DNA of 64,000 nucleotides from Anastatus disparis (Eukaryota > Arthropoda > Insecta > Hymenoptera > Eupelmidae), in NCBI GenBank assembly GCA_017163975.1, contig JAFFSR010000374.1, positions 566,001 to 630,000 on the forward strand. Direction: 5' to 3'. A program made the position numbers and the translations under genes. Positions 36,832-46,808 of this stretch are shown here, piece by piece. The notes beneath the pieces were generated by a model. That model ran no database searches. It was not told the origin of the DNA and was given only the letters and a program-made list of their open reading frames with translations. How positions within the stretch are numbered: the first letter of the stretch is position 1; each line of letters begins with the position of its first letter.

Positions 36832-39698
36832 ATGAGTCAAAAGAAGCGTACGAATTCTGGAGCAGTCACTGTAGAGGCTGCTTCAACATCCTTAACAGAT
36901 AGAATGTCTCAATTAAAGGAATCTCCCATTCTGTGCATTAATCGCGGAGGAACAAAACACAATTATCAGCAGAAGAATGCAACGAAATTGAAAGCGCATA
37001 CGTCTGGATCAAACTTGAGCAACAGCGAGTACGCCACAAGGCCTTTACCTTCTCAAAACAGCGAGAAAAATAAAATGTTGCCTGCATACAATAAGAAATT
37101 TTCAAATTCGCCATTTTCACTTCAGCGATCTACTACTAGCTGGATTAATAAAGGTAAGATAATGATGCATATATTTCAAGAAAAGATTGCATAAATGTTA
37201 ATTTAATAAATATATTTTGTAAAAAAATTGAAATAAATATTAAAGACAACACACAACGTAAAAACTTCATTTCTTATTATAACTATTAAATATTGTTTAA
37301 TAATTTAGACTTATTTCAATGTCTATAAAACAATATACCGTAAAGGACGTAGTTCCTGATCAGGGCGTAATTTCTGATCATTATTTATTATAAATCATAA
37401 TCTTTAAGATTTTAGTAGGAAAAACCGTTTTTTAGTTTATGAGGAAAAATAGATTGAGCGTAAGAAATGCTTCGTTTGTGTGAAAAAGAAATATACTTTT
37501 ACTTTTTTACATGTAAATATGTGATCAGAAATACCTCCTAAGTGATCAGAAATTACGTCCTTCACGGTATATTAATAACTATTTACAAAAAATCTTTTCT
37601 TAGTTTGAATATTTTCTAACATCATTACATTTTATATTGCAGATGGAGTTAATACAAACAAAATTATAAAAGGTACTTCATCTGAAAAAATAACCGCCCG
37701 TGTTCCTCTTCTTTCGCGTAGTATTATGCAAAACCAACGGGTTCATCCTGCAGTCAATGCAAAGAAAATATTATCAAATACGCAAATACAGCGATCTACT
37801 GAGTCCCATGATACAGGTAAAATAATTTTTGATATGTTTATAGATAAATATTTTTTCGGTGGCAACATATATTTATATAACTTTTTATCTGCATTGTTGA
37901 TGGACGTTATTTCAATTCTATGGTACAAGGAACAGCAGCAAGCGAAGTGAAATCGTTAATCAAAGACCTATCCGGAAAGATTGAGTAAATTCAATTTATG
38001 ATATTTTTATAGTAATATTAACGTCAATTATGATTATCTATTTTATCACTATTTTCAGCTCGCTTAACAGAAGATTCGTTGGCGTAGAAACTGTGAATCG
38101 GTATAGTATATGTTTCACATATATCGTTTATTAATTACTTTTAAGATAAATAAAATATATTTAATCTTGTAGTTCAATCCGGAAAGAACAAGAGGCTTCG
38201 ATAGAACTGTTAAGGTATTATTATTATTGTATATACTGTTATTTTGAAATAGTAATACTTTAATGAATATTTTTTCTTTTTTGCCAGCTCCCTGAACGAA
38301 AGACTTGAAAAAGTTGAAAACTTTAGTTTGTAAGTTAGCACTTCATATACACAATTATTTAAAGGTTAGAATTATTGTATTAATAATGACAATGATTTAA
38401 TTTTTATTTCGCCAGCTCACTGAACGAAAGACTTGAAAATGTTGAAAAAGTAACTTTGTAAGTTAGCAATTTAAATCAACAATTATTTAGAGGAAGAATG
38501 ATTGTATTAATAATAATAATAATTCAATTTTAGGTCTATTCACAAGATGTTAAGTGAATTAACAAAAGGACAAACTAGTAGAGCGACAACTCGTCCAAAG
38601 TACCTACCTTTTCAATCTTGTGCTGATCTCCTAGCGTTTGATAATTTCACAGACGAAGAGTTCGACGAAGTTGTAAGCAGTATATTTGTTTATAAAGTTT
38701 ACTTATTTTCATTTCTAATGAATATATTTTTCAAGGTCGCGTACCTGAGATATTTAGGAGGAGTTACTGCTAAGGATGCAGCTGCGAAATATTTGAAAAA
38801 TAGCCTCATAGTCAATGAAGATGTATTTCGTAATGTTTCTTGGAATGGAGTTCAATCAAATGAAGATGGTGTTGCTATGAAAAGCACTCGTTTTGCACAA
38901 GCTTGCGAAGGTACAAGTATTTTAATAATAGCATACTTAAAAGTTTAACATTATAATAATTTCAACTTATAATAATTTAAGTTATCACTTGTGTCGGCCA
39001 GTCCCCGACTGCCACTAATTTTTTTCATTAGTGTTATATGAAAATACAATTTAATATTTGTGAAATTATGTAATTAATTATGAATATTTTAACCAACAGA
39101 CGCTATGCCCTGCAACAAAGCCACGCTGCAGAAACCGACCGAAGAAGAATTTGTTATGGCTATGACGAAAGCCATAAAGAGTGCCAAAGAGGGCTTTCGT
39201 CGCAAACGGAAGCGTTCCATTGATTCATACGAGAGTTTTCAAGGGTTTCCTCGTCGCAAGTCTTGTACGAACTCTGCTGTTCCTCAAGATGCTAGCCAAC
39301 TTGCCAACTTGGATTGTAATAACGGGAGCCAAAGGGTCAACGTTACAAATCGGCCTACGAAACATGATTCTAAGGAAAAAGAAGGGAACCAACAACAGCT
39401 GAATAATTCTGACGAAGAAACGATATATCATGGACATCATCAGGTCGAGAAAGAATATGATGAAATACAAACCCAGGAGGAGGAGGACGAGCAGCAGGAA
39501 AAAGAAGACCAGGAGGAGGAAGAAGACCAGGAGAAGAGAGAATATGAGGATAAGGGAGAATACCACTTAAAGGAAGAACACGAGCACAAGGAAGAATATA
39601 GCGAGGACGAAAATGAACAGTACTACGAAAAGCAGAGTGGAGAGCAGGACGTCGTGATGGAGAACAGCGAGGAAGAAATCTTTGAAGATTGGGGTTAG
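36832..39698 (+). CDS. DUF4806-like protein gene, ten exons, intact copy
   Basis: Exons are 36832-37153, 37643-37816, 37930-37984, 38059-38100, 38173-38214, 38288-38329, 38416-38457, 38534-38672, 38736-38910 and 39100-39698. All introns are GT-AG, phases match at each junction, and the total is 1632 nt, giving 543 residues. The N-terminus is basic and Ser/Thr-rich. Exons 4-7 are 42 nt each and encode short charged helices such as SLNERLEKVE. Exons 8-10 carry LPFQSCADLLAFDNFTDEEF, AYLRYLGGVTAKDAAAKYL and NVSWNGVQ, which resemble DUF4806. A basic RRKRKRS stretch and a long Glu-rich tail follow. DUF4806 genes often accompany transposase genes in insects. I infer a nuclear, possibly DNA-binding accessory protein. 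The intron before exon 10 contains a hairpin-motif block. Confidence 0.65.
37338..37567. mobile_element. 230-bp TA-flanked MITE, left arm only
   Basis: The ends CCGTAAAGGACGTA and the complement TACGTCCTTCACGG are flanked by TA (37336-37337 and 37568-37569). The interior repeats TGATCAG words in both orientations. Removing 232 bp restores collinearity with the right arm (46147-46190), so it arrived after the arms separated. It lies in intron 1 of the DUF4806-like gene. Confidence 0.85.
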
Positions 39699-40876
39699 TA
39701 TTTTTGAATTTATAATTTCTTATGTGACAGTGAGTTGCTATCATTGCATTGACAATACTTATTTAAATAATGGAATTATTTTTAAAAAGTAACGCATAAT
39801 AATTTTAAATTATAATATTTTAATATTTTTATACATTTTCTGTTAAAATATTGGCGTTTAGATCTACTGTTATTTTTTAACTTACGGGAGCATAATGCTT
39901 AGAATGACTATTAACGACCTGTTAGCTACACTGTGTTACTGTATTATTAATTATAACTTTGTAGACTTGAAAATACAGTACAATAAGAAATATTATTAAT
40001 GAAATATAACACATTTTCTTTAACTTCCAAGTAATTAGTATTTTATAAATTATTTTCTTTCCCAAAACAGATTAACTGCCTACTGGAACAGCGAAAATAA
40101 GAGAAGTAGAAGAAAATAAGCAGCAGAAAAAGAAGTAGAAGCAACCAAAAAAAAGTGGAAGCATCACAAGAAGTAAAGGCAGCAGAAGAGAAAGTACAAG
40201 CTTTTGCATAAAATGCAGCGTTGCTTATTTCCATATGGAAATGATTTATGTTAGAAATTGTGTCAAAATATTAATAAGTGATGTAAAACACCGCAATGAA
40301 GAAATTAATAACAGTAAAAAATAGTCTGTAAAAGTGTATAATTATTATAAACAGTTTATAATAATGATGTATTGCTAGCTCGCTTCGCTCGGGCGCAAAC
40401 CGCCACACGAGGAAAAAATTACTTTAACGCACTAGTATCAAAATATACTATTAATATCATTTATAATCATTTTCCTCGCAATCAATTTTCATTAAAAAGT
40501 ATAATTTTAACGAAATAATTGTTTCGAACAAATTCTAATATTTATTTTTTATTATTTACAATTAGCAGCAGCTACTTACATTTATATGGTATTACTAACA
40601 ATTCGAATCACATATAATCATTTAAGATCATTTTTAATCTTTTATCATTATTTATAATTATTTATGATCATTTTGCTTGAATTCGAAACATTATAAAATT
40701 TTTTGCTTATAAGAAGTAAAAAAATATTGTAATTATCAATCATTATAAATGTATATATAAATGATTAAAACTTTTATTCAGTATCCCAATTTTGGCATTT
40801 CAATATAAATGATTATATTTGATTATAAATGATTATAACTATTAAAATGCTGTTGCAATGAAGGCAGTTTGTAATA
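39699..40876. other. 3' flank with decayed Lys/Glu coding remnant and ATT-rich repeats
   Basis: 40081-40210 reads as Lys/Glu/Ala-rich peptide (KVEASQEVKAAEEKVQAFA, then a stop) with a frame change in an A run; it may be an extra exon or a remnant. A GTTAGT donor at 39694 and an AG at 40070 could splice to it with an immediate stop. 40440-40860 carries many AATGATTATAAAT-like words. The mirror stretch is at 42840-44022. Confidence 0.45.
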
Positions 40877-41067
40877 CACTGTAAAAATTTTTTGTAATTT
40901 TTACACACATAAGTGTTACAGATGAAACAAATTTTTTGTGTTATAATTCACAAATAATATTTGTAAACATTTAAAAATTAATAATTTTACATAGAAAATT
41001 TACAAAATTTTTGTGTTTCATCTGTAACACTTACATGTGTAAAAATTACAAAAAAATTTTTACAGTG
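40877..41067. mobile_element. 191-bp CACTA-type MITE, left arm
   Basis: CACTGTAAAAATTTTT begins and AAAAATTTTTACAGTG ends the element. The inverted repeats extend about 65 bp and include a GTGTTACAGATGAAACA-type word. TA flanks both sides. CACTG ends fit mobilisation by a CACTA-type transposase such as the one encoded in the same arm (inference). Confidence 0.75.
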
Positions 41068-41159
41068 TAGTTATAATCAATTATAATCAATTGTAATCAT
41101 TTTTAAACATTTTTCAATAGTTTTTAACAATAAGTCACATTTGTTTTTTCCACTATAGG

Positions 41160-41425
41160 GATACGAAAAATATTGAAATAATAAATAATTGTAAATAACT
41201 GTAAATAACTGTAGAAAACTGTGAAAAACTGTAAATATCTGTAAAAGGAAATAACGGTAAATAATAGTATATAACTGTAAATAATTATAAACAACAATAC
41301 AATATTAACCAACCTAAAAATTTTGAAAAAAGTAAATAATAGTCAGTAATAGTAAATAATAGTAAATAATAGCAATTAATAGTAAATAACTGTAAAAAAT
41401 TGTAAACAACTGTAAATCAGTCTTT
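41160..41425. repeat. 10-11-bp iteron array, left arm
   Basis: More than 15 variants of GTAAATAACT or GTAAATAATA lie nearly end to end, all on the same strand, with phase kept over much of the array. The mirror array is at about 42285-42540. Confidence 0.75.
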
Positions 41426-41504
41426 TACAGAAATATTATAGCAATAAATAATTTCTAAATTAATTGCAATTTTAGTGAATTTTATTCCTTTCAAAATTTA
41501 TTTA

Positions 41505-42207
41505 TAGGTTGCGTGCACCTACAAGCAAAAGCACGAAAATTCTGATACGCAGGAATCCCGCATACAAAATGCCCTCATTTTTTATATGCTCGAAATTTGC
41601 GTTCAAAATGCTGCCATACCAAAGCGCACAATGCTGGAATGCTCGTGGTGTGCTCACTGCATTTTTTGGGCACGAACGCGTTTTCGTCACATTGACCGTA
41701 AATTTACGCCAAAACGACGATGTACGAACGCAACACGCGTGCCGCACGGATATCGTCATTTTTCTGACATCGTGCGTAGGCAATGTTATCGGGGCAACCA
41801 CGCAACGCTAAAAGTTGTGCCCGGTTTCGGCTGTCGGCATGGGTGATGCCGACGAGTCGAAGCGATTGACCCGGCAATGCAGTCACAGCGCTCCACTCGG
41901 ATTCACGTTACTATACCCCCGATAACATTGCCTACGCACGATGTCAGAAAAATGACGATATCCGTGCGGCACGCGTGTTGCGTTCGTACATCGTCGTTTT
42001 GGCGTAAATTTACGGTCAATGTGACGAAAACGCGTTCGTGCCCAAAAAATGCAGCGAGCACACCACGAGCATTCCAGCATTGTGCGCTTTGGTATGGCAG
42101 CATTTTGAACGCAAATTTCGAGCATATAAAAAATGAGGGCATTTTGTATGCGGGATTCCTGCGTATCAGAATTTTCGTGCTTTTGCTTGTAGGTGCACGC
42201 AACCTAT
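41505..42207. other. GC-rich core at the palindrome centre
   Basis: Two near-identical 290-bp inverted segments (41505-41794 and 41917-42207) flank the spacer. Their GC content is far above the surrounding DNA. Frames of about 100 codons are open on both strands, but the translations look like by-products. It could be a fold-back element on its own, about 700 bp long, sitting exactly at the centre. Confidence 0.6.
41795..41916. other. 122-bp asymmetric spacer of the palindrome
   Basis: Unique sequence between the arms. It contains a small hairpin: GTCGGCAT, GGGTG, ATGCCGAC at about 41834-41854. A diverged relative lies at 28797-28870. Confidence 0.85.
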
Positions 42208-42284
42208 AAATAAATTTTGAAAGGAATAAAATTTACTAAAAATGCAATTAATTTAGAAATTATTTATTGCTATAATATTTCTGT

Positions 42285-42540
42285 AAAAGACTTATTTACA
42301 GTTATTTACAATTTTTTACAGTTATTTACTATTAATTGCTATTATTTACTATTATTTACTATTACTGACTATTATTTACTTTTTTCAAAATTTTTAGGTT
42401 GGTTAATATTGTATTGTTGTTTATAATTATTTACAGTTATATACTATTATTTACCGTTATTTCCTTTTACAGATATTTACAGTTTTTCACAGTTTTCTAC
42501 AGTTATTTACAGTTATTTACAATTATTTACTATTTCAAAA
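42285..42540. repeat. 10-11-bp iteron array, right arm
   Basis: Mirror of 41160-41425: AGTTATTTAC and TATTATTTAC units on the plus strand. Confidence 0.75.
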
Positions 42541-42643
42541 TTTTTCGCATCCCTATAGTGGAAAAAACAAATGTGACTTATTGTTAAAAACTATTGAAAA
42601 ATGTTTGAAAATGATTACAATTGATTATAATTGATTATAACTA

Positions 42644-42836
42644 CACTGTAAAAATTTTTTTGTAATTTTTACACACGTAAGTGTTACAGATGAAATACAA
42701 AAATTTTGTAAATTTTCTATGTAAAATTATTAATTTTTAAATGTTTACAAATATTATTTGTGAATTATAACACAAAAAAATTTGTTTCATCTGTAACACT
42801 TATGTGTGTAAAAATTACAAAAAAATTTTTACAGTG
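42644..42836. mobile_element. CACTA-type MITE, right arm
   Basis: Mirror copy of 40877-41067 at the matching palindrome position, so it was present before the arms duplicated. Ends CACTGTAAAAATTTTT and AAAAATTTTTACAGTG. Confidence 0.75.
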
Positions 42837-44022
42837 TATTACAAACTGCCTTCATTGCAACAGCATTTTAATAGTTATAATTATTTATAATCAAATATAA
42901 TCATTTATATTGAAATGCAAAAATTGGGATACTGAATAAAAGTTTTAATCATTTATATATACATTTATAATGATTGATAATTACAATATTTTTTTACTTC
43001 TTATAAGCAAAAAATTTTATAATGTTTCGAATTCAAGCAAAATGATCATAAATAATTATAAATAATGATAAATGATTAAAAATGATCTTAAATAATTATA
43101 TGTGATTCGAATTGTTAGTAATACCATATAAATGTAAGTAACTGCTGCTAATTGTAAATAATAAAATAAATATTAGAATTTGTTCGAAACAATTATTTCG
43201 TTAAAATTATATTTTTTAATGAAATTTGATTGCGAGGAAAATGATTATAAATGATTATAAGTGATATTAATAGTATATTTTGATACTAGTGCGTTAAAGT
43301 GATTTTTTCCTCGTGTGGCGGTTTGCGCCCGAGCGAAGCGAGCAAGCAATACATCATTATTATAAACTGTTTATAATAATTATACACTTTTACAGACTAT
43401 TTTTTACTGTTATTAATTTCTTCATTGCGGTGTTTTACAACACTTATTAACACTTTAACACAATTTCTAACATAAATCATTTCCATATGGAAATAAGCAA
43501 CGCTGCATTTTATGCGAAAGCTTGTACTTTCTCTTCTGCTGCCTTTACTTCTTGTGATGCTTCCACTTTTTTTTGGTTGCTTCTACTTCTTTTTCTGCTG
43601 CTTATTTTCTTCTACTGCTCTTATTTTCGCTGTTCCAGTAGGCAGTTAATCTGTTTTGGGAAAGAAAATAATTAATAAAATACTAATTACTTGGAAGTTA
43701 AAGAGAATGTGTTATATTTCATTAATAATATTTCTTATTGTACTGTATTTTCAAGTCTACAAAGTTATAATTAATAATACAGTAATACAGTGTAGCTAAC
43801 AGGTCGTTAATAGTCATTCTAAGCATTATGCTCCCGTAAGTTAAAAAATAACAGTAGATCTAAACGCCAATATTTTAACAGAAAATGTATAAAAATATTA
43901 AAATATTATAATTTAAAATTATTATGCGTTACTTTTCAAAAATAATTCCATTATTTAAATAAGTATTGTCAATGCAATGATAGCAACTCACTGTCATATA
44001 AAGAATTATAAATTCAAAAATA
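42837..44022. other. Mirror of the 39.7-40.9 kb flank
   Basis: Non-coding, with AATGATTATAAAT-like words and the decayed Lys/Glu remnant near 43510-43640. Confidence 0.6.
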
Positions 44023-46670
44023 CTAACCCCAATTTTCAAAGATTTCTTCCTCGCTGTTCTCCATCACGACGTCCTGCTCTCCACTCTGCTTTTCGTAGTA
44101 CTGTTCATTTTCGTCCTCGCTATATTCTTCCTTGTGCTCGTGTTCTTCCTTTAAGTGGTATTCTCCCTTGTCCTCATATTCTCTCTTCTCCTGGTCTTCT
44201 TCCCCCTCCTGGTCTTCTTCCTCCTCCTGGTCTTCTTTTTCCTACTGCTCGTCCTCCTCCTCCTGGGTTTGTATTTCATCATATTCTTTCTCGACCTGAT
44301 GATGTCCATGATATATCGTTTCTTCGTCAGAATTATTCAGCTGTTGTTGGTTCCCTTCTTTTTCCTTAGAATCATGTTTCGTAGGCCGATTTGTAACGTT
44401 GACCCTTTGGCTCCCGTTATAACAATCCAAGTTGGCAAGTTGGCTAACATCTTGAGAAACAGCAGAGTTCGTACAAGACTTGCGACGAGGAGACCCTTGA
44501 AAACTCTCGTATGAATCAATGGAACGCTTCCGTTTGCGACGAAAGCCCTCTTTGGCACTCTTTATGGCTTTCGTCATAGCCATAACAAATTCTTCTTCGG
44601 TCGGTTTCTGCAACGTGGCTTTGTTGCAGGGCATAGCGTCTGTTGGTTAAAATATTCATAATTAATTACATAATTTCGCAAATATTAAATTGTATTTTCA
44701 TATAACACTAATGAAAAAAATAAGTGGCAGTCGGGGACTGGCCGACACAAGTGATAACTTAAATTATTATAAGTTGAAATTATTATAATGTTAAACTTTT
44801 AAGTATGCTATTATTAAAATACTTGTACCTTCGCAAGCTTGTGCAAAACGAGTGCTTTTCATAGCAACACCATCTTCATTTGATTGAACTCCAAGAAACA
44901 TTACGAAATACATCTTCATTGACTATGAGGCTATTTTTCAAATATTTCGCAGCTGCATCCTTAGCAGTAACTCCTCCTAAATATCTCAGGTACGTGACCT
45001 TGAAAAATATATTCATTAGAAATGAAAATAAGTAAACTTTATAAACAAATATACTGCTTACAACTTCGTCGTACTCTTCGTCTGTGAAATTATCAAATGC
45101 TAGGAGATCAGCACAAGATTGAAAAGGTAGGTACTTTGGACGAGTTGTCGCTCTACTAGTTTGTCCTTTTGTTAATTCACTTAACATCTTGTAAATAGAC
45201 CTAAAATTGAATTATTATTATTATTAATACAATCATTCTTCCTTTAAATAATTGTTGATTTAAATTGCTAACTTACAAAGTTACTTTTTCAACATTTTCA
45301 AGTCTTTCGTTCAGTGAGCTGGCGAAATAAAAATTAAATCATTGTTATTATTAATACAATAATTCTAACCTTCAAGTAATTGTTTATATGAAGTGCTAAC
45401 TTACAAACTAACGTTTTCAACTTTTTTAAGTCTTTCGTTCAGGGAGCTGGCAAAAAAGAAAAAATATTCATTAAAGTATTACTATTTCAAAATAACAGTA
45501 TATACAATAATAATAATACCTTAACAGTTCTATCGAAGCCTCTTGTTCTTTTCGGATTGAACTACAAGATTAAATATATTTTATTTATCTTAAAAGTAAT
45601 TAATAAACGATATATGTGAAACATATACTATACCGGTTCACAGTTTCTACGCCAACGAATCTTCTGTTAAGCGAGCTGAAAATAGTGATAAAATAGATAA
45701 TCATAATTGACGTTAATATTACTATAAAAATATCATAAATTGAATTTACTCAATCTTTCCGGATAAGTCTTTGATTAACGATTTCACTTCGCTTGCTGCT
45801 GTTCCTTGTACCATAGAATTGAAATAACGTCCATCAACAATGCAAATAAAAAGTTATATAAATATATGTTGCAACCGAAAAAATATTTATCTATAAACAT
45901 ATCAAAAATTATTTTACCTGTATCATGGGACTCAGTAGATCGCTGTATTTGCGTATTTGATAACATTTTCTTTGCATTGACTGCAGGATGAACCCGTTGG
46001 TTTTGCATAATACTACGCGAAAGAAGAGGAACACGGGCAGTTATTTTTTCAGATAAAGCACCTTTTATAATTTTGTTTGTATTAACTCCATCTGCAATAT
46101 AAAATGTAATGATGTTAGAAAATATTCAAACTAAGAAAAGATTTTTTGTAAATAGTTATTAATATATATTGTTTTATAGACATTGAAATAAGTCTAAATT
46201 ATGAAACAATATTTAATAGTTATAATAGGAAATGAAGTTTTGACATTGTGTGTTGTCTTTAATATTTATTTCAATTTTTTTACAAAATATATTTATTAAA
46301 TTAACATTTATGCAATCTTTTCTTGAAATATATGCATCATTATCTTACCTTTATTAATCCAGCTAGTAGTAGATCGCTGAAGTGAAAATTGCGAATTTGA
46401 AAATTTCTTATTGTATGCAGGCAACATTTTATTTTTCTCGCTGTTTTGAGAAGGTAAAGGCCTTGTGGCGTACTCGCTGTTGCTCAAGTTTGATCCAGAC
46501 GTATGCGCTTTCAATTTCGTTGCATTCTTCTGCTGATAATTGTGTTTTGTTCCTCCGCGATTAATGCACAGAATGGGAGATTCCTTTAATTGAGACATTC
46601 TATCTGTTAAGGATGTTGAAGCAGCCTCTACAGTGACTGCTCCAGAATTCGTACGCTTCTTTTGACTCAT
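44023..46670 (-). pseudogene. DUF4806-like protein gene, right copy, broken
   Basis: Exon positions mirror the left copy: 46670-46349, 46091-45918, 45804-45750, 45675-45634, 45561-45520, 45446-45405, 45318-45277, 45200-45062, 44998-44829 and 44639-44023. Splice sites are conserved. A 5-bp deletion in exon 9, in the DUF4806-like region after NVSW, shifts the frame and stops it within three codons. Exon 10 also has a CAG-to-TAG nonsense change at about 44240-44242 and an 18-bp gain in the Glu-rich tract. The product would lack half of the domain and the basic and acidic tails. Confidence 0.75.
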
Positions 46671-46808
46671 CTGATTATAATACAAATAAAGAAAAAAATA
46701 TTAGTTTCAGCAAAGCCATAAGATGAAGTAAGTGCAATGAAAACTAGCGATACAATAAAACTCTAACATTAAATGACTAATAAATTTCAGATAATTATTA
46801 TTAAATAA

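Larger units (their letters stand above)
30951..41794 (+). repeat. Giant palindrome, left arm
   Basis: This arm is the reverse complement of 41917-64000 apart from insertions. Paired positions sum to 83711 at the centre, about 83734-83739 over 37.6-39.7 kb, 83502 over 34.5-37.2 kb and 94946-94951 outside the LINE block. The steps are explained by a 232-bp insertion here and about 11.4 kb in the other arm. Divergence is low: roughly 15 residues differ over 600 aligned in the transposase. Pairing reaches the last base of the window, so the true arm is longer. Confidence 0.95.

Noticed and set aside
41502..42209. About 100-codon frames on both strands at the palindrome centre
   Set aside because: They overlap on opposite strands, are mirrored by the palindrome, and show no family features; high local GC explains their length.
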